A stretch of 20,912 nucleotides of DNA from the NCBI GenBank assembly GCA_002437435.1, contig DJPV01000039.1:1-20912 (forward strand). The letters run 5' to 3'. Below, piece by piece: positions 1 to 8,263 of the stretch (its first letter is position 1; each line of letters starts with the position of its first letter). The notes under the pieces are model-generated. The model saw only the letters and a list, made by a program, of their open reading frames with translations. It made no database searches and was not told where the DNA came from. The position numbers were made by a program, and so were the translations under genes. The stretch comes from Lachnospiraceae bacterium UBA6403. Its GTDB lineage: Bacteria; Bacillota; Clostridia; Lachnospirales; Lachnospiraceae.

Positions 1-1
1 A

Positions 2-94
2 ATGATAAGGAGTGCCGGCAATGCTTATCAGTTGTTATTAGAAAAGAATATCACTTTAAAAAGTCTTGAATATCACTATAATGATGATATTTGA
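2..94 (+). other. possible 3' end of an upstream gene
   Basis: Two plus-strand frames are open from the left edge. One runs to a TGA at 67-69. The other runs from position 2 to a TGA at 92-94 and reads as a plausible protein tail (AGNAYQLLLEKN near its start). Either could be the C-terminus of a gene lying mostly outside the window, since a strong terminator (58-102) follows at once. The frames overlap the terminator stem and too little sequence is present to choose between them or name a product. Confidence 0.25.
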
Positions 95-102
95 GACTTT
101 TT
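58..102 (+). terminator. intrinsic terminator of the upstream gene, possibly bidirectional
   Basis: A nine-base arm AAAAAGTCT (58-66) pairs exactly with AGACTTTTT (94-102). A second helix AATATCA (69-75) with TGATATT (85-91) stacks inside it, and the loop is CTATAATGA. The A-run on the left and T-run on the right would allow termination in both directions. It isolates the following DUF262 gene from transcription entering from the left. Confidence 0.8.
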
Positions 103-191
103 GTGTAAATAATAATTGCTTTTTTTATGATGGAGAGATTAAAATGTAGGCATATAGATTTATATACAAAAACATAAAGAGGGAGATTATT

Positions 192-2003
192 ATGCAGGGT
201 GAAAAATTTACATTAATGCAATATAATATCAGTGCAATTTTAGGACTCATTGAAGCTGGAAGTTTTGTTATTCCAGAAATACAGAGACCGTTTGTGTGGA
301 AAAAATCCCAAGTTAGAGATTTGATTGATTCTCTTTATAATGGATATCCTACAGGATATATAATTACTTGGAAAAATCCGGATGTGCATACAAAAGATGG
401 CTCAATAGCGAGTGGAAAACATGTGTTAATTGATGGACAACAGAGGATTACTGCATTAATGGCTGCTGTTTCTGGACTGGAAGTGTTAGATGAGGATTTT
501 AATAGAGAGCGTATAAAGATTGCATTTAATCCACTTGCTCAAGAGGTTGATAAAAGATTTGCAGTGCAGGATGCATCACATCTTAAGGATAAAAAGTGGA
601 TTCCGGATATAGCTGAGTTATTTGATAATGATTTTGATCCATTTGATTTTTCTGAAAAGTACTGTGAAGACAATCCGGGGGTTCGAGAAAAAGAGATTCA
701 TAGTGCAATAATGAATTTAAAAGGTATTGCAAATAGGCAAATAGGAGTTATTGAATTAAGTCATACATTGGGAATTGATGAGGTTACAGAAATATTTATT
801 CGAATCAACTCAAAGGGTACTGCATTAAGTCAATCGGATTTTGTTATGTCTAAAATGGCATCGGATACAATTCATGGAGGAAATACTTTACGTAAAGTTG
901 TAGATTACTTTTGTCATTTAGCCGTTAAACCTGATTTTTACCCACAAATGATAAAGGATATTGAGTTTGAAAAGACGGAATATGCGTCTAAGATTAAATG
1001 GTTAGAAAAAGACAATGAAGATATATATGATCCTGATTATAATGATATGCTTCGTGTTGCATTTATGTGTAGTTTTGACAGAGCAAAACTTGCAGATTTA
1101 GTTAGTTTGCTTTCTGGACGGGATTTTGAGACCCGCGAATTTAAGGATGAAATAATAGAAGATTCATATAATAAATTGAGTGAAGGAATAAAGCTTTTTA
1201 TTAATGAGCATAATTTCAAACAATTTGTATTAGCCATTAAAGGTGCAGGGTATAAATCAAGTAAACAGCTTAATTCGCAGATGACACTCGATTTTGCATA
1301 CATGCTCTATTTGAAATTATCAAAAGAATCGACTATCCCTCATGATCAGGTAAAACACCATGTACAGAAATGGTTTGTACTATCTACATTGACAGGAAGA
1401 TACGTTGGTTCTCCTGAATCAGTCATGAGTAGGGATATAAGACTTATTAATGAAAAAGGGTTTATAAATTTCTTTAAGGAAGTAGAAGCTTCAGTTTTAT
1501 CAGATACATTTTGGAATATTACACTGCCACAAAATCTTGAGACAACGTCAACAAATAGCCCTGCGTTTAATACTTTTCTTGCGGCACAAATTAATCTTAA
1601 CTGCAATTCATTATTTATGCATGGAACAATGATATCTGATTTAATTAACATATCGGGAGATGTACATCATATTTTCCCCAAAGCATATCTAAAAAATAAT
1701 GGTGTGGATACGAAGGGGAGATATAATCAAGTTGCAAACTTTACATATCTTGATACGCAAGTAAATAAAGCAATAAAAGATGATGCACCTAATGTATATT
1801 TTGGAAAAGTAATTGAACAATGCAAAAATAAAAGTATAGCATTTGGCAATATAGCAGATAGAGAGGTTTTAGTGAAGAATCTTGAGGAGAACGCTATACC
1901 AGAGGATGTTGTAGAAATGACTGTCGAGAGTTATGATATTTTTTTAGAAAAAAGAAGAAAATTAATGGCAAAGTTAGTTGAAAAATATTATAAGAAACTG
2001 TAG
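192..2003 (+). CDS. DUF262 / HNH nuclease protein, GmrSD-like
   Basis: This 603-residue protein has an N-terminal DUF262 (ParB/sulfiredoxin-like) domain and a C-terminal HNH-type nuclease domain, the arrangement of GmrSD-type modification-dependent restriction enzymes. DUF262 marks are PEIQRPFVWK (residues 28-37), the nucleotide-site motif IDGQQRITAL (80-89) and the later FIRINSKGTALSQ block. The HNH part shows HHIFPK at 492-497, then N516 and N525 in ANFTYLDTQVNK, matching the DUF1524-like pattern. In the family, DUF262 binds or hydrolyses NTP to control cleavage of modified phage DNA; a defence role here is inferred from family and context. The ATG at 192 is preceded by AGAGGGAGA at a normal distance. 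The gene is A+T-richer than the housekeeping genes to its right, which suggests horizontal acquisition. The DUF3800 gene follows about 200 bases downstream. Confidence 0.85.
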   Translation: MQGEKFTLMQYNISAILGLIEAGSFVIPEIQRPFVWKKSQVRDLIDSLYNGYPTGYIITWKNPDVHTKDGSIASGKHVLIDGQQRITALMAAVSGLEVLDEDFNRERIKIAFNPLAQEVDKRFAVQDASHLKDKKWIPDIAELFDNDFDPFDFSEKYCEDNPGVREKEIHSAIMNLKGIANRQIGVIELSHTLGIDEVTEIFIRINSKGTALSQSDFVMSKMASDTIHGGNTLRKVVDYFCHLAVKPDFYPQMIKDIEFEKTEYASKIKWLEKDNEDIYDPDYNDMLRVAFMCSFDRAKLADLVSLLSGRDFETREFKDEIIEDSYNKLSEGIKLFINEHNFKQFVLAIKGAGYKSSKQLNSQMTLDFAYMLYLKLSKESTIPHDQVKHHVQKWFVLSTLTGRYVGSPESVMSRDIRLINEKGFINFFKEVEASVLSDTFWNITLPQNLETTSTNSPAFNTFLAAQINLNCNSLFMHGTMISDLINISGDVHHIFPKAYLKNNGVDTKGRYNQVANFTYLDTQVNKAIKDDAPNVYFGKVIEQCKNKSIAFGNIADREVLVKNLEENAIPEDVVEMTVESYDIFLEKRRKLMAKLVEKYYKKL

Positions 2004-2090
2004 ATTCGTCTACAAAGGACTTTGATTATATTTGATATAATATTTATTGTATTAACAAATTAATTATTTAACTTGAACAGGATGCATTTT

Positions 2091-2196
2091 TATGATATCA
2101 TCATCATACGATATAAGTGTGGCAAGTCACATTTCTGGGCTGGTCGGAAGACCCAGGTCCAACCTAATTAGGCGGGGAAACTCCCCGCCATTTTTT
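2091..2196 (+). ncRNA. structured RNA leader upstream of DUF3800 gene (candidate DUF3800-associated RNA)
   Basis: The 206-base gap between the DUF262 and DUF3800 genes carries a compact G+C-rich stretch in otherwise A+T-rich DNA. It holds GTG/CAC arms around GGCAAG (2117-2130), then CTGGG (2135-2139) facing CCCAG (2152-2156). An alternative nested helix is GGTC-GGAA-GACC (2142-2153) with a GNRA tetraloop. Next come the palindrome CCTAATTAGG (2163-2172) and a seven-pair terminator hairpin. Published comparative genomics (Weinberg and colleagues, 2017) described several conserved 'DUF3800' RNA motifs found near DUF3800 genes. The position matches, but I cannot assign a particular motif class by eye. 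The 5' boundary is a guess. Confidence 0.55.
2171..2196 (+). terminator. intrinsic terminator or attenuator just before the DUF3800 gene
   Basis: GGCGGGG (2171-2177) pairs perfectly with CCCCGCC (2183-2189) around the loop AAACT, and a run of six T follows at 2191-2196. Only four bases then separate it from the GGAGGTGG ribosome-binding site. Either a short RNA ends here, or readthrough into the DUF3800 gene is controlled at this point. Confidence 0.8.
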
Positions 2197-2209
2197 ATAC
2201 GGAGGTGGA

Positions 2210-2890
2210 ATGAGGGAGTTAAGTATTTTTGTTGATGAATCTGGAGATTTTGGAAGTTTTGAGTCACATGCACCGTATTATATAGTGATGATGGTATTAC
2301 ATGATCAAAGGGTAAATATAAGTGAAAATATTAGAAAATTGAATGAATCATTAGGATATCTGGGATATGCAGATGAACAAGCGATTCATACAGAGCCGTT
2401 GATCAGACGCGAGACGCCTTATCGGGAATATGCACCAAATGAAAGACGTGCCATCTTTTCAAAATTATATTATTTTACATTAAATTGTGATATACAATAT
2501 AAATCATTTGTGTTTAAAAAAGATGAATATAAAGATATTTTTAAATTAGAAGCAAAAATGGCAAAAGAAATATCATTGTTTATTCGAGAAAATCTTTCTT
2601 ATTTTCAAAGCTTTGATAAGGTGATTTTGTATTATGATAATGGACAACATGAATTAAATAGAATTTTAAATACAGTACTTGCAACAGAACTTACGGATTA
2701 TGATGTTAGAAGAGTGCAACCCAATGATTATAAACTTTTCCAAGTTGCTGATTTGATATGTACCTTGGAACTTTTGGAACAAAAAATTAAGAATGCACAA
2801 ATGACTAGATCAGAAACCTTAATATTTCATAGTAAAAGAGATTTAAATAAGGATTTTCTAAAAGGAATACATAAAAAACAATTTTTATAA
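2210..2890 (+). CDS. DUF3800 family protein
   Basis: This 226-residue protein belongs to the DUF3800 family, which is predicted to have an RNase H-like fold. The hallmark N-terminal motif FVDESGDFG spans residues 7-15 (acidic residues D9, E10, D13). A second acidic strand ILYYDNGQ includes D143, and the family's C-terminal QVADLICTLELL includes D181. These acids are the likely metal-binding set, by analogy with RNase H-fold nucleases. The biochemical activity of the family is not firmly established, and no function is claimed. The start at 2210 has a strong Shine-Dalgarno, GGAGGTGG at 2201-2208. The unusual feature is the structured RNA and terminator immediately upstream, and the co-location with a GmrSD-like gene. 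The gene shares the A+T-rich composition of the DUF262 gene. A defence or RNA-linked toxin role is possible but only inferred. Confidence 0.85.
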   Translation: MRELSIFVDESGDFGSFESHAPYYIVMMVLHDQRVNISENIRKLNESLGYLGYADEQAIHTEPLIRRETPYREYAPNERRAIFSKLYYFTLNCDIQYKSFVFKKDEYKDIFKLEAKMAKEISLFIRENLSYFQSFDKVILYYDNGQHELNRILNTVLATELTDYDVRRVQPNDYKLFQVADLICTLELLEQKIKNAQMTRSETLIFHSKRDLNKDFLKGIHKKQFL

Positions 2891-2971
2891 TTATAGTGTT
2901 TTTAAATATAGAATAATATATGAAATAAATTGCAACAGCTCTATGTTAAAAATAATAATGTATATTTAGAT

Positions 2972-3016
2972 AAAGAAAAGAACAGGTGGAAAAATTTTCT
3001 GCCTGTTCTTTTCTTT
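2972..3016 (-). terminator. terminator of the NSS transporter gene, likely bidirectional
   Basis: AAAGAAAAGAACAGG (2972-2986) is the exact complement of 3002-3016, a 15-pair stem, with further weak pairing of GGAAAA against TTTTC inside. The stem abuts the stop codon of the minus-strand transporter gene. Its A- and T-rich outer arms suit termination in either direction, so it also shields the transporter from the accessory block. Confidence 0.75.
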
Positions 3017-4344
3017 TAGAACGATATATGTTTAAATAATGCAACTGCACATAATACAATGGCAAGGGGTACATAGAGGTAACGTCCGATGGAATACCAG
3101 AGTGTGCCACGATTCTTTTTGCTGCCACAGTTGACAGCTTCGAGCAGTTCATCCTTCTTCATGACATAGAACCATGAGACAGCACCGATGGTTGCGCCGA
3201 TCGGGATAATGTAGATAGAAACAATATCCATCCAAGGTCCCCATTTGGAGATAGTCTCCATACCGATGCCACAGCCAAGACATAACACACCGATGATGAT
3301 CAGAACTGCGGTACGGCTAAGCTTCGGAAACTGGTGTAAGAGAGATTCGGCAACCGCTTCAAACATATTCTGAAGGGAACTTACACCGGCGAAGATCATT
3401 GCTATATACAGGATGATCGCAAATAACCGTCCAAGCGGAATGTTCTGTAAGATGGTTGGCAGGGTAACAAAGAGAAGACTTGGACCTGCACCGACATCAA
3501 CGCCATAAGAGAAGCATGCCGGGATAATGACCAGTGCTGCGACAACAGCGGCGATTGTATCAAAGATAGCGGTATGTCTTGCAACTCCGACAACATCTTC
3601 ATCCTTTGACAGATAAGCTCCGTAGACAACCATGCCGCTTCCTGTGACTGACAGGGAGAAGAATGCCTGTCCCATTGCCCAGATCCAGATCATAGGATCA
3701 GCAAGCTTCGACCAGTCCGGTGTGAACATGAACTTATATCCTTCTGCTGTGCCCGGAAGCATGGCAACACGGACTGCAAGGATCAGGAAAATGATGAAGA
3801 ATAACGGCATCATGATCTTATTTGTCTTTTCTATACTATGTGCTCCGAAGAACAGAGTCAGAAGCGTTCCGGCTACCACGATAATATGAAGCGGGATTAC
3901 GGAGAACGGTTTGGATGAAAATGAATCAAACCAGACTGCTGTATCTTCATGCATTAAAGTTCCGATCAGAGAATCGAGGAAGGCTTTTAAAATATAGGAA
4001 ACGATGATCGCATAACCGATCGCGATACATAAGGAGCCTGCAAGTGGAAGCCAGCCAAGCAGTCCGCCGACAGTACCGGCTTTTTTACCTCTTGTTTCCC
4101 ATGCATGTTTATAAGCACCAAGTGTTCCTGTGCCGGCTTTTCGTCCAATCGCAAATTCAGTAGGAAGCGCAACATAGCTGAATATAAAGATAAAGAGCAG
4201 GTAGATCAGCAGAAATGCGCCGCCACCATTACTTCCCATTTTATTCGGAAATCCCCAGACATTTGCCATACCAACGGCAGAACCAACAGAAGCCAGAATG
4301 AACCCCCATCTGCTTCCAAAACTTTTCGTATTTTTATTACTCAT
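3016..4344 (-). CDS. neurotransmitter:sodium symporter (NSS/SNF) family transporter
   Basis: This is a hydrophobic protein of 442 residues. The N-terminal segment SRWGFILASVGSAVGMANVW followed by GFPNKMGSNGGGAF is the unwound-TM1 sodium and substrate site signature of the NSS family (LeuT fold). The length and hydrophobic pattern fit the eleven-helix bacterial form, as in the Fusobacterium tyrosine transporter Tyt1 and MhsT, rather than twelve-helix LeuT. It probably imports an amino acid with Na+, but the substrate cannot be read from sequence. The usual WRFPY is WGFPNK here. The ATG at 4344 is chosen over an in-frame TTG at 4350 because an AGGGT ribosome site (about 4352-4356) then has proper spacing. 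It is transcribed divergently from the suf operon and ends at a strong terminator (2972-3016). Confidence 0.9.
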   Translation of the reverse strand: MSNKNTKSFGSRWGFILASVGSAVGMANVWGFPNKMGSNGGGAFLLIYLLFIFIFSYVALPTEFAIGRKAGTGTLGAYKHAWETRGKKAGTVGGLLGWLPLAGSLCIAIGYAIIVSYILKAFLDSLIGTLMHEDTAVWFDSFSSKPFSVIPLHIIVVAGTLLTLFFGAHSIEKTNKIMMPLFFIIFLILAVRVAMLPGTAEGYKFMFTPDWSKLADPMIWIWAMGQAFFSLSVTGSGMVVYGAYLSKDEDVVGVARHTAIFDTIAAVVAALVIIPACFSYGVDVGAGPSLLFVTLPTILQNIPLGRLFAIILYIAMIFAGVSSLQNMFEAVAESLLHQFPKLSRTAVLIIIGVLCLGCGIGMETISKWGPWMDIVSIYIIPIGATIGAVSWFYVMKKDELLEAVNCGSKKNRGTLWYSIGRYLYVPLAIVLCAVALFKHISF

Positions 4345-4439
4345 AAGCAAACCCTATCTCAGTTGAATAACTGCTTTCTATATATTAGTCATACTGTTCC
4401 AGTTTAAAGGTTTACAGTCGAAAAAGCAACAAAAATATT

Positions 4440-4466
4440 ATTCACCTATTGACACGGTAGGCGAAT
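4440..4466. promoter_or_regulatory. candidate Rrf2 operator overlapping the suf -35 region
   Basis: ATTCACCTA (4440-4448) is a one-mismatch inverted repeat of TAGGCGAAT (4458-4466), with nine bases between the arms. The repeat embraces the -35 hexamer. An overlapping variant pairs CCTATT (4445-4450) with AATAGG (4464-4469). Rrf2 regulators of suf/isc operons commonly autoregulate through a dyad at their own promoter, so this is the natural binding site, but the assignment is inference. Confidence 0.5.
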
Positions 4467-4477
4467 AGGAATATTAT
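4449..4477 (+). promoter_or_regulatory. sigma-A promoter of the rrf2-suf operon
   Basis: A perfect -35 hexamer TTGACA (4449-4454) is followed, after exactly 17 bases, by TATTAT (4472-4477). The first gene starts at 4513 behind an AGAGGGAG ribosome site. This is the best-matching promoter in the window. Confidence 0.85.
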
Positions 4478-4512
4478 CTTTGTAGCATAATTTGGAAAGA
4501 GGGAGAAATACT

Positions 4513-4938
4513 ATGGTCATCTCGTCAAAAGGACGGTATGCACTACGCGTTATGGTTTATCTGGCGGTAAATCATGATGGCAGTTTTATACCATTGAAAG
4601 AAATATCACAACACGAAGAACTGTCGCAGAAGTATCTGGAAAGCATTACACGAATGCTGTCAAAAGCACATTTGATCGAAGCGGCAAGCGGACATGGAGG
4701 TGGCTATCGTCTGACCAGAGAACCGGAGGAATACAGCGTGGGAGAGATCCTGAAGCTGACCGAAGGAACCCTTGCACCGGTATCCTGCCTGAAAGATGAT
4801 TCGGCACCATGTGACCGGTCAGAATTGTGTTATACATTACCGATCTGGCAGGGACTTGCCGATCTGATCAATAATTATTTTGATAATATGACACTTGCCG
4901 ATGTGGCAGGAAAAGCTGAGCAAACAATGAAAGAATAG
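4513..4938 (+). CDS. Rrf2-family Fe-S responsive regulator of the suf operon
   Basis: This 141-residue protein has the canonical Rrf2 start MVISSKGRYALRVMVYLA and the wing motif GHGGGYRL (residues 60-67). Its cysteine cluster is C92, C100 and C106. In IscR the [2Fe-2S] ligands are three cysteines and a histidine three residues after the last cysteine. Here that position is leucine (CYTL), so the fourth ligand must come from elsewhere or differ. It probably senses Fe-S status and controls sufCBDSU, which starts 23 bases after its stop. The ATG at 4513 is preferred over an in-frame TTG at 4492, because AAAGAGGGAG (4496-4505) is ideally spaced for it and family members begin with this residue pattern. 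An inverted repeat at the operon promoter is the likely operator. Confidence 0.9.
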   Translation: MVISSKGRYALRVMVYLAVNHDGSFIPLKEISQHEELSQKYLESITRMLSKAHLIEAASGHGGGYRLTREPEEYSVGEILKLTEGTLAPVSCLKDDSAPCDRSELCYTLPIWQGLADLINNYFDNMTLADVAGKAEQTMKE

Positions 4939-4961
4939 ACGAATATACAGGAGGCACGAAT

Positions 4962-5723
4962 ATGTCAGAGAAACAGTTATTAAATGTAAAGAATTTGTAT
5001 GTAGATGTAGAGGAGAAGCAGATCCTTCACGGTGTGGATCTGTCGATCGGAAAAGGAGAGACACACGTTCTCATGGGACCAAACGGAACAGGTAAATCAA
5101 CACTGGGATATGCGATAATGGGTAACCCAAGATATACCATAAAGAGCGGTGAGATCTGGTTCCAAGGTAAAAACATTACAGAAGAGCCGGTCAATGAACG
5201 TGCAAAAGCAGGAATCTTCTTATCATTCCAGAATCCATTAGAGGTTCCGGGCGTTACCTTAAGTTCATTTATCAGAAATGCATTGGAGCAGAAGACAGGA
5301 AAGAGACAGCGTTTATACGATTTCAAGAAAGAACTGGAGCGTACAATGGAGATCCTTCAGATGGATCCATCCTATGCAGAACGTGATCTGAATGTCGGAT
5401 TTTCCGGTGGTGAGAAAAAGAAGGCAGAGATCTTACAGCTTCTGATGCTGAAGCCTTCACTTGCAATCCTTGATGAGACAGATTCCGGTCTTGATGTTGA
5501 TGCAGTAAGAACGGTATCTGCCGGTATTGAAGAATACCAGAAGAACTGCAAGGGCAGCCTTCTGATCATTACCCACAGCACGAAGATCTTAGAGTCCTTA
5601 TCTGTTGATTATACTCACGTTATGGTAGAAGGTAAGATCATACAGACCGGTGATGCATCTCTGGTAGAGGAGATCAACCAGAATGGATTTGCAAAATACG
5701 AGAAAACAGAGCAGAATCAGTAG
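4962..5723 (+). CDS. sufC: Fe-S cluster assembly ATPase SufC
   Basis: This 253-residue ABC-type ATPase is the energy subunit of the cytosolic SufBCD Fe-S scaffold; it is not a transporter ATPase. Walker A is GPNGTGKST (residues 39-47), the signature is FSGGEKKKAEILQ, and Walker B is AILDETDSGLD with the SufC-typical ETDSGLD. The extended signature with GGEKKKAEILQ is characteristic of SufC. CAGGAGG (4948-4954) precedes the ATG by seven bases. It is the second gene of the rrf2-sufCBDSU operon, 25 bases upstream of sufB, and length is normal for the family. Confidence 0.97.
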   Translation: MSEKQLLNVKNLYVDVEEKQILHGVDLSIGKGETHVLMGPNGTGKSTLGYAIMGNPRYTIKSGEIWFQGKNITEEPVNERAKAGIFLSFQNPLEVPGVTLSSFIRNALEQKTGKRQRLYDFKKELERTMEILQMDPSYAERDLNVGFSGGEKKKAEILQLLMLKPSLAILDETDSGLDVDAVRTVSAGIEEYQKNCKGSLLIITHSTKILESLSVDYTHVMVEGKIIQTGDASLVEEINQNGFAKYEKTEQNQ

Positions 5724-5748
5724 CCTTTGAAAGGAGCATCCGATAGAT

Positions 5749-7155
5749 ATGAAAGAAAAAACATATGTAGAAGACATAGACAGAAATATATATGACTTCA
5801 AAGATGATGAAAAAGATGCTTATAAGATCAAGGCAGGACTGACGCCTGAGATCGTTGAGCAGCTTTCGAAAGAAAAACATGATCCGGCATGGATGCAGAC
5901 CTTCCGTCTGGAATCCCTGCAGATCTATAATAATATGGAAGTACCGGACTGGGGACCATCGATCGAAGGTCTGAATATGGACAACATCGTAACCTATGTC
6001 AGACCAAATACAAATATGAAAGCAAAATGGTCTGATGTGCCGGAAGATATCAAGAATACATTTGAACGACTGGGTATCCCACAGGCGGAGAGAAAATCTC
6101 TCGCGGGTGTCGGAGCACAGTATGATTCTGAACTGGTATATCACAATGTCCGTCAGGAAGTAGCTGAAAAGGGTGTTGTATATACCGATATGGAGAGTGC
6201 ATTAAATGGCGAATACGCAGATATGGTAAGAAAACATTTCATGAAGCTGGTTCGCCCGAATGACCACAAGTTTGCAGCCCTTCATGGTGCTGTATGGTCA
6301 GGCGGTTCCTTTGTATATGTACCAAAGGGCGTATCCGTAGAGATTCCGTTGCAGTCTTATTTCCGTCTGAATGCACCGGGAGCCGGACAGTTTGAACATA
6401 CACTTATCATAGTCGATGAAGGTGCGGATCTTCATTTCATCGAGGGCTGTTCTGCACCAAAATATAACGTGGCAAATCTCCATGCCGGATGCGTGGAATT
6501 ATTTGTCGGTAAGAATGCAAAACTTCGTTATTCTACGATCGAGAACTGGTCAAAGAATATGTATAATCTGAATACAAAACGCGCAGTTGTAGAAGAGGGA
6601 GGAACGATCGAATGGGTTTCCGGTTCTTTCGGATCACACGTATCCTATCTGTATCCAATGAGTATCCTGAAAGGAAAGGGTGCGAAGATGGAATTTACCG
6701 GTATCACATTTGCCGGAAAAGGACAAAATCTGGATACCGGAGCAAAGGTTGTTCACAGCGCACCGGATACCAGTTCTTACATTAATACAAGATCTATTTC
6801 AAAGGATGGCGGTATCAGTACCTTCCGTTCTTCCGTTGTAGTAGCAAAGGAAGCAGAGAATGCCAAGGCGGCAGTATCCTGTCAGTCACTGATGCTGGAT
6901 TCCATTTCAAGATCCGATACGATCCCTGCGATGGACATCCGTACCAGAAAGGCAAATGTAGGACATGAGGCACAGATCGGCAGTATCAGTGATGATGCAG
7001 TATTTTATCTGATGTCCCGTGGTATGAGCGAGGAAGATGCCAGAGCTTGTATCGTCAGTGGATTTGCGGATAACGTATCAAAGGAACTTCCACTGGAATA
7101 TGCTTTGGAGATGAACAATTTGATCCGTCTGGAAATGAAGGGCAGTATAGGTTAG
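5749..7155 (+). CDS. sufB: Fe-S cluster assembly scaffold protein SufB
   Basis: This 468-residue SufB is the core scaffold on which clusters are built with SufC and SufD. The parallel beta-helix core contains the conserved GAVWSGGSFVYVPKGV and HTLIIVDEGADLHFIEGCSAP blocks. C378 in AVSCQSLMLD and E407 in GHEAQIG align with the functionally essential C405 and E434 of E. coli SufB, and the 29-residue spacing is the same. The C-terminal helices (MSRGMSEEDARACIVSGF) are typical. The AAGGAG site lies somewhat far (about 12 bases) from the ATG. The stop codon overlaps the Shine-Dalgarno of sufD, indicating translational coupling. Confidence 0.97.
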   Translation: MKEKTYVEDIDRNIYDFKDDEKDAYKIKAGLTPEIVEQLSKEKHDPAWMQTFRLESLQIYNNMEVPDWGPSIEGLNMDNIVTYVRPNTNMKAKWSDVPEDIKNTFERLGIPQAERKSLAGVGAQYDSELVYHNVRQEVAEKGVVYTDMESALNGEYADMVRKHFMKLVRPNDHKFAALHGAVWSGGSFVYVPKGVSVEIPLQSYFRLNAPGAGQFEHTLIIVDEGADLHFIEGCSAPKYNVANLHAGCVELFVGKNAKLRYSTIENWSKNMYNLNTKRAVVEEGGTIEWVSGSFGSHVSYLYPMSILKGKGAKMEFTGITFAGKGQNLDTGAKVVHSAPDTSSYINTRSISKDGGISTFRSSVVVAKEAENAKAAVSCQSLMLDSISRSDTIPAMDIRTRKANVGHEAQIGSISDDAVFYLMSRGMSEEDARACIVSGFADNVSKELPLEYALEMNNLIRLEMKGSIG

Positions 7156-7168
7156 GAGGAAATGAGCA

Positions 7169-8263
7169 ATGGACAAGAATACAATCAATATTAATAAACT
7201 TCCATCCAAGACATGGTACTGGCTTCATATGAATGACACAAAGGTTTCATGGAATCCTGATATAGCACCATGTAAGGTGACGGTAGAGGAAACATTTGAA
7301 GATAAAGAGACAAACAGCCTGATATCCAGCGCTGCAATAACGGAGTTTGAGGCTGTTGAGAGTGGAGCAGGCAGAGAGGCTGATCCGATCTTTGCAGATG
7401 CAAAGACAGAAAAAACAGTCCTGACTGCTTCAGACAAAGGCGCAAAGGCAACGATCCGTCTGGCTGTTGATGGAACGACAGCAGAGTCCGCTGCGGGTGC
7501 ATGTTATCTGACAGCGGAAGAGGGCACGGATACGACCGTGATCGAGACATTTACAAAGAAGAGTGAGCAGGCAGGTTCACTTGCATACCGTACGATGATA
7601 CAGGCAAAGAAGGACAGCTATGTCCGTCTGGTACAGGTATTTATGCAGGACGAAGGACAGACCCTGTTAAATGATATCGGATGCGTCTGTGATGAAAATG
7701 CAAAGTTCGATATCCTTCAGATCTTTATCGGAGAAGGAGATTTATATAACGGAATCCGTACAGATCTTAAGGGTGCAGGCGCAGATACTCAGGTTGAGAT
7801 CGGTTACCTCGGACAGAAGAAACAGAAGATCGATGTGAACCTGATCGTAAATCATTTTGGTAAGAAGACAAAATGTGAGATTCAGGTAGACGGAACTTTA
7901 AAGGATGCAGCAGAGAAAGTGTTCCGCGGAACAATTGATTTCAAAAACGGCGCATCCGGATCCACAGGTGCAGAGACAGAAAATGTACTCCTGCTTGGTG
8001 ATGATGTTATCAATAAGACGATTCCGATCATTCTCTGTGCAGAGGAGGATGTAGAAGGTTCTCACGGTGCAACGATTGGTGAACTGGATGAGGAAACATT
8101 ATTCTATTTTGAATCAAGAGGCATCGACAAGGAGACCGCGGAGGATATCATGACCCGTGGCAAGTTCGAGATGTTATATCGTCACATAGGAGATGAGCAG
8201 ACACAGAAGCTGGTAGAAGTACAGCTTGCGGAGGTAATGGCAGATGACAGAGAAGAATTATAA
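7169..8263 (+). CDS. sufD: Fe-S cluster assembly protein SufD
   Basis: This 364-residue SufB paralogue is the partner subunit of the SufBC2D complex. Its N-terminal half is divergent, but the C-terminal family hallmark SHGATIGELDEETLFYFESRG is present. H299 in that motif corresponds to the conserved SufD histidine (H360 in E. coli) implicated at the SufB-SufD interface where the cluster forms. The ATG at 7169 follows AGGAGGA (7154-7160); a nearer ATG at 7162 is out of frame. The gene ends 20 bases inside sufS, a coupled overlap. Assignment rests on the C-terminal motif, the position directly after sufB and the overall beta-helix-like pattern. Confidence 0.93.
   Translation: MDKNTININKLPSKTWYWLHMNDTKVSWNPDIAPCKVTVEETFEDKETNSLISSAAITEFEAVESGAGREADPIFADAKTEKTVLTASDKGAKATIRLAVDGTTAESAAGACYLTAEEGTDTTVIETFTKKSEQAGSLAYRTMIQAKKDSYVRLVQVFMQDEGQTLLNDIGCVCDENAKFDILQIFIGEGDLYNGIRTDLKGAGADTQVEIGYLGQKKQKIDVNLIVNHFGKKTKCEIQVDGTLKDAAEKVFRGTIDFKNGASGSTGAETENVLLLGDDVINKTIPIILCAEEDVEGSHGATIGELDEETLFYFESRGIDKETAEDIMTRGKFEMLYRHIGDEQTQKLVEVQLAEVMADDREEL

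Noticed and set aside
2022..2050. TTGATT/TATAAT or TTGATA-based promoter for the DUF3800 RNA
   Set aside because: TTGATT (2022) and TATAAT (2036) are only eight bases apart, and the alternatives TTGATA (2032) or TTGATT with later hexamers give weak -10 matches. No pairing was good enough to list as a promoter.
5674..6144. 156-codon minus-strand frame inside sufB
   Set aside because: It lies wholly opposite the sufC end and sufB, has no family-like sequence, and is a frame shadow of the conserved genes.
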